NCBI GenBank assembly: GCA_963787205.1
Contig: CAWBCD010000012.1
Coordinates: 1 to 64,000 of the forward strand
DNA: 64,000 nt
Direction of reading: 5' to 3'
Source: DATFNI01 sp963787205
GTDB taxonomy: Bacteria; Bacteroidota; Rhodothermia; Balneolales; DATFMH01
Of this stretch, positions 51,140 to 60,587 are shown piece after piece. Under the pieces are notes generated by a model. It was not told where the DNA came from, searched no databases, and worked only from the letters and a program-made list of their open reading frames with translations. Position 1 is the stretch's first letter. The number at the start of each line of letters is the position of its first letter. Position numbers and translations under genes: made by a program.

Positions 51140-53685
51140 TTACTGACGACTCCTTTCCAGCCGCCTGATATTAATGTTGTTACGTTGGTCAACACGGCCG
51201 GTATTGCCAGCCCGCCAGGGCAGGCCAGATAACGGGGTCGCCATTCAGGATCGAACTTATCTTTATACTGACGAACGCCCTGAAAATTGTAGAAGTATTC
51301 ACCATTTTTATAAACAAATGATGCTAGCTTATTCCACAATGGCGCCAGATCCCGATTTTCCATACCAGATAAAGGCGCCATACCGAGATTAAACCAGCTA
51401 TATTCCTGTTCCTTACCCCACATCATCAATTCGATGAAAATGTAATCCATAATGCCACCGGGTGCATCATTCCGGTGTCTCATCAGATCTACTGATAATT
51501 CCTGTTTATCACTGCTATTCCAGATATTCGCATAACCCACACATTCCCCTTCTTTTCTGATAACAGCAAAAGGAAAATGCGACAGATATTGTTCATCAAA
51601 GAAACCTAGCGAAAACCCTTTCTCACGGGTATTTTTACTTTTCAGCCAGTCATCAGAAATCTGCCGGAATTCTGGCATATGCTTCTGCACATCCTCTTTT
51701 TCCAGTATCTCAAAAAGATAACCGTCGCGCTGCATCTTCTTCTGCATATGCCTTATGGCCTTCCACTTTCCTCCTTCCAGTGAGAATTTATCAAGGTCAA
51801 CCCGGGCTTCTTCCCCCAGTTTTAGAAGGGTTAGTCCCAGATCGAGATAGATACCCAGATATTCATCTCTCACCTGGTAAAAAACGGGCCAGGCGTCGTG
51901 TTCATCACACAATTCCCGAAACTCCCAGGCCATATCGGATATGGCCGACTCCGGACCAATCGGGTCCCCCATCACAACCCAGCTTCTGCCTTCTGTCGAA
52001 TAGGCCATAAACGCGCTCTCATCTTCATTAAAGAGCAAGGTTTTGTCGCCCAACAGAACAAGATTTGACTCCGTGTGCGGACTCCGGCTTATAATCTCCA
52101 CGGCCTTATCCAGGTATTGGCCTTTTGATGGCACCGATCGAATTCGGCTGGGTTTCAGCAACTTGAGTATCCCAAATATGATTGCCGACGAAACAACTCC
52201 TACCGTTGCTCTTAGATAACGTGGGGCATTTCCTCTCAGGGTAAACTTCCACCAGAGATCCTGATTGTATTCAATGTGACGGTATGAGAAGAATCCCAGC
52301 CAGACCGAGCTGATAATAATGATCAGAATTGCCACAACCCATCCGGGTGTGAATTTCTGATGAAAAAGCGAAGCCTTCCGATAAAACTCCTTCCTGGCCG
52401 GCAGCATAGCGATGAGCGTAAGCCCGAGAATAATGGCCTCTTCATAGTCGAACCCTTTCAGTATCGAAAACACCATCCCGGCCAGCAAAAGAAGCAGGGC
52501 AATGTGGTAGGCAGCATCCAGCCTCCTCTGAAGACCACGTGCCAATATCAGTAGCCAGATTCCCACCAGGCTTCCAAGGAAATGAGATAATTCTATGACC
52601 GGCAAGGGAACAAAATGTCTGAGCCAGCGAAGTCTTGGCAACTCACCCGGAGTGGCACCCGAGAAGAGAAGAATGACACCACCAATAAATACGCTGAATG
52701 CCAACACCTGCGGTATCACTTTAGGAATCCAGCCGGTCAGTCTACGAGATACGCGAGAGATCCGCTCCCGTTCAGTCACCATCTCCTGGTAACCAAGCAA
52801 CACGGAAGCAGCAATAAACGGCAAGATATAGTAGATGCCCCGGTAGGCTATCAGAGCACTCAGCACCTGGGTCGGTGAAAGAGTCGAAGAGAGAAACAGC
52901 ATCATGATCGACTCAAAAACACCAAGCCCACCCGGAATCTGGCTCATGATACCTGCAACCTGGGCAAGTAGAAAAACACTCAGGAAGGCGATATAATTGA
53001 CGTTCGAAGAAGGCAACAAAACATATAACACACTGGCAGCCATGATCCAGTCAAAAGAAGCAAGACCGATCTGGCGAATGATAATCCAGGCACTTGGAAA
53101 ATGAATCGACCAGTTGCGGATGGTGAATTTGCGTTTTATAAACAGCCCGCCAAAGACATACCCAATGATGACGGCCAGGAACAATATCCCAAGAAAGGTG
53201 ACTGTCGACGCCGGTAAATGAAGTGTTGCGGGTATTAAGGGTGGAGTCAGGATAAAGGCAAACCCGCTTAGGGTAAGGAATCCGGTCCATAAGGTCAGTC
53301 CGCAAAAAGCAACGATTTCAGTTATCTCAATACCCGAAAGTCCCCACGCTGAATATAGACGATAGCGGATAGATCCACCGGTTATCAATGAAAAACCGAT
53401 ATTATTGCTAAATGCGTATCCGATGAAGGCTGCTTTGGCAATTTTGGGATAGGGCATTTTGCGCCCTATGTATCTGAATCCCAAGGTGTCGTATCCTGTA
53501 AGCGCGAAGTAGCTGCCTGATGTCATCAAAAGTGCCAGCAAAATCTTGTAGAGAGGCAGGCTTGCCAGGTGCCTGAAGACCTGGTGAAAATCATAATGAT
53601 GCAATTCACGATCCAGATAGATCAGGGCTATTGCAAACAATACCAACCCAATAAATGGACCAATCTTATGTAGTACAGCTTTCAT
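51136..53685 (-). CDS. mprF: Bifunctional lysylphosphatidylglycerol flippase/synthetase MprF
   Basis: An 849-residue membrane protein. The N-terminal ~500 residues contain ~14 helices: the LPG flippase region, with the AIGF-like VFLLAQVAGIMSQIPGGLGVFE motif typical of UPF0104/MprF. The C-terminal cytosolic part (~530-849) is the DUF2156 GNAT-like synthase, with EGRSWVVMGDPIGPES, DFYQVRDEYLG-like strands and GGIMDYIFIELMMWG. It transfers lysine from Lys-tRNA to phosphatidylglycerol. The following acvB overlaps by ATGA. Length is that of full bifunctional enzymes (~840-860). Confidence 0.92.
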   Translation of the reverse strand: MKAVLHKIGPFIGLVLFAIALIYLDRELHHYDFHQVFRHLASLPLYKILLALLMTSGSYFALTGYDTLGFRYIGRKMPYPKIAKAAFIGYAFSNNIGFSLITGGSIRYRLYSAWGLSGIEITEIVAFCGLTLWTGFLTLSGFAFILTPPLIPATLHLPASTVTFLGILFLAVIIGYVFGGLFIKRKFTIRNWSIHFPSAWIIIRQIGLASFDWIMAASVLYVLLPSSNVNYIAFLSVFLLAQVAGIMSQIPGGLGVFESIMMLFLSSTLSPTQVLSALIAYRGIYYILPFIAASVLLGYQEMVTERERISRVSRRLTGWIPKVIPQVLAFSVFIGGVILLFSGATPGELPRLRWLRHFVPLPVIELSHFLGSLVGIWLLILARGLQRRLDAAYHIALLLLLAGMVFSILKGFDYEEAIILGLTLIAMLPARKEFYRKASLFHQKFTPGWVVAILIIIISSVWLGFFSYRHIEYNQDLWWKFTLRGNAPRYLRATVGVVSSAIIFGILKLLKPSRIRSVPSKGQYLDKAVEIISRSPHTESNLVLLGDKTLLFNEDESAFMAYSTEGRSWVVMGDPIGPESAISDMAWEFRELCDEHDAWPVFYQVRDEYLGIYLDLGLTLLKLGEEARVDLDKFSLEGGKWKAIRHMQKKMQRDGYLFEILEKEDVQKHMPEFRQISDDWLKSKNTREKGFSLGFFDEQYLSHFPFAVIRKEGECVGYANIWNSSDKQELSVDLMRHRNDAPGGIMDYIFIELMMWGKEQEYSWFNLGMAPLSGMENRDLAPLWNKLASFVYKNGEYFYNFQGVRQYKDKFDPEWRPRYLACPGGLAIPAVLTNVTTLISGGWKGVVSK

Positions 53686-53822
53686 TCCACTAATATCAAC
53701 CAGACGATGGTGTTAAGCACATCGAACGTACGGATAATTTTGTCTAAACCATAAAATATAGAAATCAAACAAGTACCCATCTTCAGTAATTTCATTTATT
53801 ATTAATACTGAAAACCAATCGT

Positions 53823-53851
53823 TTGACAGCACTTACCCTTCCCAGTATATT
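53823..53851 (+). promoter_or_regulatory. Sigma70-like promoter of the surface-protein cluster
   Basis: TTGACA (53823-53828), 17 bp spacer, TATATT (53846-53851). The -35 hexamer is the exact consensus. It would give a ~80 nt leader before the lipoprotein gene at 53939. No other notable element was found in 53686-53938. Confidence 0.6.
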
Positions 53852-53938
53852 TCAGAGCTAAAATATGTAATATGCAGACAGCGCTTTGAGTCTCTTCGCA
53901 ACTAAACGAGTAATCAAAAATCATTAACTATCAGTTTC

Positions 53939-54778
53939 TTGAACAAACAATCTCATAACGTTATATGGTCCATCCTGTTGTTCGCAATGACAATGATTTT
54001 TTATTCTTGTGATAAAACACCGGGCATTGTCAATCAAACACAATCTGACAGTAACCTGTTACTCAACGGTGAAATCACCCCAACAAATTTCGTATTCGCC
54101 TCTCAGGGGGGAGATACAACTGTATCGGTTCATCTCCAGGTTCAGGTCAACGATACCTCAGCCATAAAAGGATATCCCAGGTATCAGATCAATGATAATT
54201 CGACGGATTCCACTATATCAAGTGGTGTTCTCAGCCAGTTTGATGCTGCAAACCATCTCTTTTCGGGATCCGCATCCATAAAGACCAGCACCAGGGACTT
54301 CCGGAACCTCACTCTTCTGCTCTATGCAACAAATAAAGAAAATCTGCTCACGAATACGTACAGAGCCGTTATTACCATAAAAGGTGTCCAGGGACATCCA
54401 CCACAGATTCTCAGTGTGTCCAACCCCGACACGGTAAAAATCCCGACATCCGGAACGCAACCCCTCGTATTTACGGCGAAAGTGACCGATCCTGATGGGC
54501 AGAGCAACATCTCCCAGGTACTGGTTGATCTTATTAGCTCATCCACCGGAGTTAGGCTCAATGGCAGCCCATTCCAGATGTATGATGACGGAAATCAAAA
54601 TAATGTAGGAGGTGGAAGCGGCTCCGGCGACCTTGTTGCCGGTGACAGTGTGTACACGCGTACCTTCCAGATCAACTCGAGCAATACGCCCAGTAAAATC
54701 ACTGTAAAATATTATGCAATCGACAAGTCGGGACTCAGCAGCGACACACTCAGCAGATCTCTTGACATCGTTAAGTAG
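53939..54778 (+). CDS. Hypothetical lipoprotein with beta-sandwich domains
   Basis: A 279-residue predicted lipoprotein. The signal NKQSHNVIWSILLFAMTMI ends in the lipobox FYSC. The mature protein has Ig/Cadherin-like strands: PTNFVFASQGGDTTVSVHLQ (~50-120), PPQILSVSNPDTVKIP, then FTAKVTDPDGQSNISQVLVDL and a C-terminal segment KYYAIDKSGLSSDTLSRSLDI. The start is TTG at 53939; no ATG precedes the signal peptide. It opens a four-gene run with an Asp-box propeller and two PorV/PorQ-like proteins, so it likely acts at the cell surface. Not assigned to a named family. Confidence 0.7.
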   Translation: MNKQSHNVIWSILLFAMTMIFYSCDKTPGIVNQTQSDSNLLLNGEITPTNFVFASQGGDTTVSVHLQVQVNDTSAIKGYPRYQINDNSTDSTISSGVLSQFDAANHLFSGSASIKTSTRDFRNLTLLLYATNKENLLTNTYRAVITIKGVQGHPPQILSVSNPDTVKIPTSGTQPLVFTAKVTDPDGQSNISQVLVDLISSSTGVRLNGSPFQMYDDGNQNNVGGGSGSGDLVAGDSVYTRTFQINSSNTPSKITVKYYAIDKSGLSSDTLSRSLDIVK

Positions 54779-54826
54779 TAAAATTTATAAGTGTTATTTC
54801 ATGATATTCCTGACTTCTTCTGTGTT

Positions 54827-56362
54827 ATGAACATTCGCAAAACTTTTCTTTTAACCTTGTTTGCGGTAGCTTGCCTGATTGGATTCTCAGACACTGCTTC
54901 AGCCCAGATCTCTGGCCCGCTTCCACCCGGACTCAAGGAATCGATCTCACGAAACAGTATCTCAAATATGGCGGCCTACGGAGATACTTTATGGATTGGT
55001 CCCGATCTGCAGCGCAACATTAATAATCAGAACACCTGGTACACACCCGATAACGCGGATTCTGTTGTGAATGGACGTGCGCGCGTTTATTCCCTGGCTG
55101 TAAGTCGGGATACCGTTGTGGCAGGACTTGGATACAGTTTTACGTCGAACAACAGTTCAACAGACGCAGGTATCGGGTACTACCTGTCGACTGATGGCGG
55201 GACAAACTGGACTTTCGTACCTCAATTCCTCGAGGATAAGAATACGGACTCCGTGGAATACGGTGGCAAGACCATCGGATATGTGCCTATTGTCGTTGCA
55301 CAACAATCGCCTCCATATTCTATTGATTATAAGGGTTCAACCATCTTTTCCGCTAACTGGGCATCCGGTATTCTGCGCAGCCGTGATTTTGGGAAGACCT
55401 GGGAACGACTGCTTATGCCACCATCTTCTTATGACACACTTTCACCGGCCCGCACCTTTCTGTCGACCTACGATCCGAGACAGGATAATAATTATCTTGG
55501 GTTTTCTGTCCTGATTGGTTCAAACGGGGATGTTTATGCAGGAACTGCTGACGGATTAAATGTATCACCCAATGCGATGACCGCGCCTGTCGATAGTGTT
55601 ATCTGGTATCATAAACATGCCGATGGGACAAGCGACGGTCTGCTTGGCAACTGGGTCATAACCATACGGCAGCAGCCCGGGGCCGGAACCGTCTGGATGA
55701 CTAACTGGCCAACCGCTAACGGTGAACAATACGGCTTGGTTTCCACCGACGATATGGGGCAAACTTTTAAACATTATCTGGTTGGAGAGAAGGTCTATGA
55801 CATCGCGTTCGATGGCCAGTACATCTACGTGGCCGGTGATGACGGGCTGTTTATCAGTGATAATAATGGCGCCACATGGAATCAAATACGCCAGATTCGC
55901 AGCCCAAACACCTTTATCAAAACTGGAGCAAAGTTTTACAGTGTTGCTCAGGTCGATAACAGATTATGGGTTGGAACCGGTGATGGTATGGCGTCGACGA
56001 CTGATCATGGCAAGACGTGGTCTATTACACGCGTAAATTTTCCTCTCAGCGGGGGCAACCGTTTTCAGACGGATGCCCCGAACGTCAAGACTTATGCCTA
56101 TCCCAATCCTTTTTCACCAAGCCACCATGGTATTGTGCGTATTAAGTTTCATGTTGATAATCCGGGCACGATCCATATTATTCTGAGGGATTTTGCAATG
56201 AACCGCATCCGTGAGATCACACAAGATGTTGCGGCAGGTGATCATGAAGCTACATGGGACGGACGTGATGCTTCCGGGCGTATGGTCGCAAACGGGGTTG
56301 TTTTCTACCAGATTAAAGGGCCCGGGCTCACCGCTAATGGTAAAATTCTCGTTTTAAACTGA
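54827..56362 (+). CDS. Secreted Asp-box beta-propeller protein with FlgD-like C-terminal domain
   Basis: A 511-residue exported protein: signal peptide (MNIRKTFLLTLFAVACLIGF, ending TASAQ), then at least five Asp-box (BNR) repeats of the S-x-D-x-G-x-T-W type: STDGGTNW, SRDFGKTW, STDDMGQTF, SDNNGATW and TTDHGKTW. The last ~90 residues (YAYPNPFSPSHHG to the end) are a FlgD-like Ig domain of the kind used as a type IX secretion or surface-attachment signal in FCB bacteria. I chose ATG 54827 at the signal peptide; the frame opens at GTG 54791. Function unknown; sialidase-type catalytic residues are not evident. The PorV-like gene follows at 7 bp. Confidence 0.8.
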   Translation: MNIRKTFLLTLFAVACLIGFSDTASAQISGPLPPGLKESISRNSISNMAAYGDTLWIGPDLQRNINNQNTWYTPDNADSVVNGRARVYSLAVSRDTVVAGLGYSFTSNNSSTDAGIGYYLSTDGGTNWTFVPQFLEDKNTDSVEYGGKTIGYVPIVVAQQSPPYSIDYKGSTIFSANWASGILRSRDFGKTWERLLMPPSSYDTLSPARTFLSTYDPRQDNNYLGFSVLIGSNGDVYAGTADGLNVSPNAMTAPVDSVIWYHKHADGTSDGLLGNWVITIRQQPGAGTVWMTNWPTANGEQYGLVSTDDMGQTFKHYLVGEKVYDIAFDGQYIYVAGDDGLFISDNNGATWNQIRQIRSPNTFIKTGAKFYSVAQVDNRLWVGTGDGMASTTDHGKTWSITRVNFPLSGGNRFQTDAPNVKTYAYPNPFSPSHHGIVRIKFHVDNPGTIHIILRDFAMNRIREITQDVAAGDHEATWDGRDASGRMVANGVVFYQIKGPGLTANGKILVLN

Positions 56363-56369
56363 CCGGCAG

Positions 56370-57464
56370 ATGATGCAGATTTCAAAAATATATCAAAAGT
56401 TTAGTCACGGAATGATCAGGAATAATCTGTTTTTGCCGCTGATTACTATGTCGCTGGTCATCCTATTTATGGCTACCAGTGTTTATGCCCAGACAGGCGG
56501 GTTTGCCGGATCGTACACACGCATGGGTTTTGGTCCGCGTGGAATGGCCATGGGCAACACAATAGGTTCTGTCCCCGAAGAGGGGATTTATGCCCACTAT
56601 AATCCTGCACTGGCAGCATTCGCAAAAGGGAATCAGATTGATATCGGCGTGGCAGCCATGTCTTTTGACCGAAGCCTGAACAACCTGGATGCCACCTTCC
56701 GTCTTCCACCAAGCGCGGGACTTGAGGTAGGCATACTGAATGCCCGCGTCAAAAACATCGATGGACGTACTCAAAGCGGATATAGCGATGGCAAATTCTC
56801 AACAAACGAAATGCAGATGTTTGCAGAGTTCGGAATGAACATCTCCGATAAACTGAAAGGCGGAATCGGGGTAAAATTCAACTATGCTCATTTCTATTCC
56901 GGCATTACTTCCACCATCTCAACCGGTATTGATCTGGGATTGCTTTATCAACCCATCAAACCATTGCGACTGGGTATTGCTGTTCAGGATCTGCTCTCCT
57001 CCTATCATTGGGACACCACCAACTTTTACACACTGAACACCGGGGAGCAGACTAAAGACAACTTTCCAACCCGGATTCGCTTCGACGGTTCCTGGAGATT
57101 CTTTGATTCAAAACTGATCGTCGCCACCGAATATGAAGTAAGAATACAAGGCTCACGCGTACTCTCCGTTGCCGTTGACACTTCCGGAACTGCTCCTGTG
57201 AATATAACCAATACGTCCACCCTGCACACTTCAAGCAGTCAATGGAGGATCGGACTGGCCTACAGGATTCATCCGCGAATTACGCTTCGGGCCGGCTGGC
57301 AGTTTAACGATCTGCAACATCCGGGATACTCACAGCAGCCATCTATCGGTTTCTCGGTTCACCTGCCGTTCGACCGCTTCCATCCGTCCATCGATTACGC
57401 ATTCGTCAGGGAACCCGATGGTGTGGCCAACATGCATGTTTTTGCATTAAGATTTGTTCTATAG
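56370..57464 (+). CDS. PorV/PorQ-family outer-membrane protein (1)
   Basis: A 364-residue protein with a signal peptide ending VYAQ, followed by a FadL-like/UPF0164 beta-barrel. The opening GSYTRMGFGPRGMAMGNTIG and EEGIYAHYNPALAA are signatures of the PorV/PorQ family (compare the A-x-x-G-x-x-x-A-x-G region). Members shuttle proteins during type IX secretion or attach them to A-LPS; others have unknown roles. It sits 7 bp after the propeller gene, which carries a possible T9SS-type tail, and 2 bp before a second related gene. Confidence 0.78.
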   Translation: MMQISKIYQKFSHGMIRNNLFLPLITMSLVILFMATSVYAQTGGFAGSYTRMGFGPRGMAMGNTIGSVPEEGIYAHYNPALAAFAKGNQIDIGVAAMSFDRSLNNLDATFRLPPSAGLEVGILNARVKNIDGRTQSGYSDGKFSTNEMQMFAEFGMNISDKLKGGIGVKFNYAHFYSGITSTISTGIDLGLLYQPIKPLRLGIAVQDLLSSYHWDTTNFYTLNTGEQTKDNFPTRIRFDGSWRFFDSKLIVATEYEVRIQGSRVLSVAVDTSGTAPVNITNTSTLHTSSSQWRIGLAYRIHPRITLRAGWQFNDLQHPGYSQQPSIGFSVHLPFDRFHPSIDYAFVREPDGVANMHVFALRFVL

Positions 57465-57466
57465 CT

Positions 57467-58492
57467 ATGAACTATTTAATTACATCCCATTTTAACCATC
57501 TGAAGATACTGTCATCACAACTGAGGGTATCGTTCGTTCTAGTCTTACTGGTTTACTTCTTAGTTGGAATAAACGGGGTGCAGGCACAGCAAACGACGTC
57601 TCTCCCGTTTCTCACTATTGGTCCGGATGCGTTTAGCCTGTCGACCGGTGAAGCCAGGACGGCTGTGTTAAATGGTGCTGCTGATATCTTTACCAACCCG
57701 GCAAATCTCGCTATGGAAAAGAAATCGAGTGTGGGAGCCAGCTATACCCTTTGGATTTCCGATACCAAGATCAGCCATGCGGCGGCCAATATTCTCAAAG
57801 GCAATCAGGCTTTTGCCGTGGGCGTGCTGACAAACTCCGTAAATCATTTTGAGGCCCGCCAGGTTGCAGGACCTTCCCAGGGGACTTTCTCTCTCAAGAA
57901 CTTTGCCATGGCGGCTGCATATTCCCGGAAAATCGGTCCTGTTTCGCTTGGTGCAAGTGCACTTTATATCTATCAATCCTTCTATCAGGCAAGTGCGGGG
58001 GGTTACGCCTTCTCATTCGGGGCATCGGCTAATATCCTTCCCAACAGACTCCGGTTATCCACGGCTCTGTTAAACGCTGGCAAGATGGGTAAGCTGAACG
58101 AACAGGCCAGCCGCCTGCCCACGTCATTCAACGCCGGTATCTGGACCCGTCTGATGCAATTCGCAACACCAGGTTATTCCGAGATCCCCGTTTCCATTGC
58201 AGTAAGCGCCGATTTTACTCAACCGGTAAACGAAACAAATATTGATGCTACCGGATCTGAAAGCACGGCCTACAAGCAACAGAAAAACGGCTTCGTTACA
58301 ACCGGTGTTAATGTCACAGTTGCAGGATTAATCGATTTACGTGCGGGCTATCGCTTCCTGAAATCATCAGCACGGGGACTTAGCTTTGGACTTGGTTTGC
58401 AGACCAACGGCATCCATATGGATTTCGCTTACATTCCCTTCAATACAGGTTATGGCAATGCCTACTCGGTTGGGCTGAAATATTATTTCTGA
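57467..58492 (+). CDS. PorV/PorQ-family outer-membrane protein (2)
   Basis: A 341-residue protein: long basic N-terminus, hydrophobic core (VSFVLVLLVYFLVGI), cleavage near VQAQ, then a beta-barrel. LTIGPDAFSLSTGEARTA and AADIFTNPANLA are family signatures. It is distinct from its neighbour but of the same fold, so the two are probably ancient paralogues. It is the last gene of the run and overlaps the convergent luxC-like gene by 10 bp. Confidence 0.76.
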   Translation: MNYLITSHFNHLKILSSQLRVSFVLVLLVYFLVGINGVQAQQTTSLPFLTIGPDAFSLSTGEARTAVLNGAADIFTNPANLAMEKKSSVGASYTLWISDTKISHAAANILKGNQAFAVGVLTNSVNHFEARQVAGPSQGTFSLKNFAMAAAYSRKIGPVSLGASALYIYQSFYQASAGGYAFSFGASANILPNRLRLSTALLNAGKMGKLNEQASRLPTSFNAGIWTRLMQFATPGYSEIPVSIAVSADFTQPVNETNIDATGSESTAYKQQKNGFVTTGVNVTVAGLIDLRAGYRFLKSSARGLSFGLGLQTNGIHMDFAYIPFNTGYGNAYSVGLKYYF

Positions 58493-59565
58493 TTAAAGCG
58501 GGAAAGCCAACCCAAAACATCCGTTCCATCAGGTTTCCATGATATCAACGGACACTGAGCCCTGTTTAGTAAATCAGTACGATCTTCCCAGTCCCGGATT
58601 GTAATATGGCTGCCTGTCACATAGATGTTTTGCAACTGATCAGAGAAACGGCCAGCCAGTTCACTGACTTTTTCCGTGTCACCTTCCAGCCAGTAAACAA
58701 CATTTTCTTCCATATCCGGATTGCTTTCTTCAATAAGGAAGGCATCGAGCATAGCCTGGGGACGGAGAATCGCCTTGTTGTACGCCATACGATATCTCAG
58801 GCGCGTACTCATTTCAGATGCTACAGGATTCTCTGTCCAGAATGCCTCAAAAAAATCGGTCATGTGACATTGTATCGATCGCAGTGAAACCGGACTGACA
58901 ACAATGGCCACAGAACGGCAACCTCTCCCCTCGTAACGTGCAATGGCCTCGGCCAGCGACTTCAGATGAGCCGGATCACTTCGGTCAAGATAGGCCATGG
59001 AAAAATGAGCGGTTCTGATCAAATATTTCGTTTCCTCATCAACCATTTCACCCTGTCTGAGCAATTTCCTGACTTTGGGCACGGTTTCGGATGAGCCCGA
59101 GAATAATACGGCGTCAGCTCTCAGTTGCCGGTAGCGGCCCAGATCAGTACCCCATCCAGGTGACTCATCGGGATATCTTTTCATCCAATATTTCAGGAAG
59201 GATGGAATCAGATATGGGTCCTTGCGTGATATTTTCCCATGGTATTTATGTTCGAGTAAAAGGCAGGCAAGAACATCCTGCAAGCCGACCATAGGCAGAT
59301 TGCCGGCATGAAGACAGAGGATTTTTTGTGGGATGATCAGCAACGAGTCGCTGATTTCCTGCTCATCAAGCCATGATGAAAGCCTGTCATCAGTAACCTG
59401 GCGTTCGAAACACCGGAGGCTATAATCCACATCGTGCATCGGGAAGAACTGCTCTGAAACTGTCTGTTCCCTTGATTCTGCAATGTCACTGTCTGATGTA
59501 TGCAACCAATCCTGAAACACTCCTGCCACACGTTTCGCTCTTTCCTTAAGGCGGGTTTCCATCAC
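58483..59565 (-). CDS. LuxC-like acyl-CoA reductase
   Basis: A 360-residue enzyme of the acyl-CoA reductase (LuxC) family, part of the aldehyde dehydrogenase superfamily. Visible are CLHAGNLPMVGLQDVLACLL (~83-102), LFSGSSETVPKVR (nucleotide-binding area) and RGCRSVAIVVSP with the probable nucleophilic Cys (~224), followed by the C-terminal ALDH part. It is shorter than LuxC of luminous bacteria (~480). It reduces acyl groups to fatty aldehydes. Its start overlaps the end of the luxE-like gene (ATGA), giving a two-gene operon. Confidence 0.8.
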   Translation of the reverse strand: MMETRLKERAKRVAGVFQDWLHTSDSDIAESREQTVSEQFFPMHDVDYSLRCFERQVTDDRLSSWLDEQEISDSLLIIPQKILCLHAGNLPMVGLQDVLACLLLEHKYHGKISRKDPYLIPSFLKYWMKRYPDESPGWGTDLGRYRQLRADAVLFSGSSETVPKVRKLLRQGEMVDEETKYLIRTAHFSMAYLDRSDPAHLKSLAEAIARYEGRGCRSVAIVVSPVSLRSIQCHMTDFFEAFWTENPVASEMSTRLRYRMAYNKAILRPQAMLDAFLIEESNPDMEENVVYWLEGDTEKVSELAGRFSDQLQNIYVTGSHITIRDWEDRTDLLNRAQCPLISWKPDGTDVLGWLSRFNQK

Positions 59566-60587
59566 ACCTCCTGGTCTATCAGAAAATTACAGCCACGCAG
59601 ATTATCCGTCTTCCATCGTCCCAATACGGAAAAACGGCCATCCCATCCCATGACTCCGCGATCTCCTGTCAACAAAAAAGAACAGGAATACACATTGGCC
59701 AGATCGATCACGCCAATCAATCCCTCTTCTCCTACTTTTAAAACTTGCATAGGATTTTGAGGATCTCTAATCGTGATCTTCAGCCATGGCGGAGTCTTGA
59801 AGCCCTTTTCGCCAACGTCATATGCCTGGCTCAGCATTTCAGCCATGCCATACTCTGAATGAATGTTGTGACCGGATATTCCAAAACTCGCAGATAACCG
59901 GTCATGGAGTTCAGTCCGCATCATTTCCCTTTTATAGGTTTTCATCCCGCCTGTTTCTATAACGATCGCGTCTTCCGGCAAAGCCGGGCATCCCATTTCG
60001 ATCAGATCAAGCAGTCCAAATGCCGCCCCAAAGAGCATCAATCGCCTGCCTGATTCGGCGATCTTCTGAATCTCATCATTATCCAATGGTTTATCAAGCG
60101 GCAGGAACCTGCTTAATCCGGATGTATCATGCTGAATCAATTCATTGATCATCCATATCAATGAAGAATGAGGATTATCAGCATATCCCGGGGTATACCC
60201 TAAAACGACTAGTTCACCACGGTCATATTCAGGATAAAACTCCCGGAATCCCTTCAATATTGATTTTTGATACATACCAGCACTAAAGATCTCATGGCGG
60301 CTGCGAGTCATGCCACGGGTTCCGCTGCTTTGAAAAACCAGTTCGGGATCCGTCCATTGGCCTGTTTTTACAACAGTATCGCGGAATGCTTCGATTGGTA
60401 ACAGTGGGATCTCCTCTAATGTAGTAACGGTTGATGGGGCAATTCCAAGCGCATCAACAAACCGCCCGTAGACCACATTTTCATGATATTGAAATGAAAA
60501 CAAGGACAAAGCTTTTTCGACCAAAGGCAGATTCAAATCAAAAACCAATCGAGTCCAATTATTAACCTTATCAGGATAGGTAGTCAC
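59562..60587 (-). CDS. LuxE-like acyl-protein synthetase
   Basis: A 341-residue AMP-forming enzyme of the LuxE/acyl-protein synthetase family, which activates fatty acids and passes the acyl group to a partner reductase. Conserved stretches are LVFQSSGTRGMTRSRHEIFS (~83-102, the P-loop-like adenylation motif), IVIETGGMKTYKR, HSEYGMAEMLSQAYDV and a late GLIGVIDLANVYSCSFLLTGDRGVMGWDGRF. It precedes and overlaps the luxC-like gene. No luxAB or luxD is near, so a luminescence role is not indicated; the pair may make fatty aldehydes or alcohols. Confidence 0.82.
   Translation of the reverse strand: MTTYPDKVNNWTRLVFDLNLPLVEKALSLFSFQYHENVVYGRFVDALGIAPSTVTTLEEIPLLPIEAFRDTVVKTGQWTDPELVFQSSGTRGMTRSRHEIFSAGMYQKSILKGFREFYPEYDRGELVVLGYTPGYADNPHSSLIWMINELIQHDTSGLSRFLPLDKPLDNDEIQKIAESGRRLMLFGAAFGLLDLIEMGCPALPEDAIVIETGGMKTYKREMMRTELHDRLSASFGISGHNIHSEYGMAEMLSQAYDVGEKGFKTPPWLKITIRDPQNPMQVLKVGEEGLIGVIDLANVYSCSFLLTGDRGVMGWDGRFSVLGRWKTDNLRGCNFLIDQEV

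Noticed and set aside
58483..60587. Bioluminescence operon
   Set aside because: Only luxC- and luxE-like genes are present. No luciferase or acyl-transferase gene is near, and the LuxC-like protein is much shorter than luminous forms.
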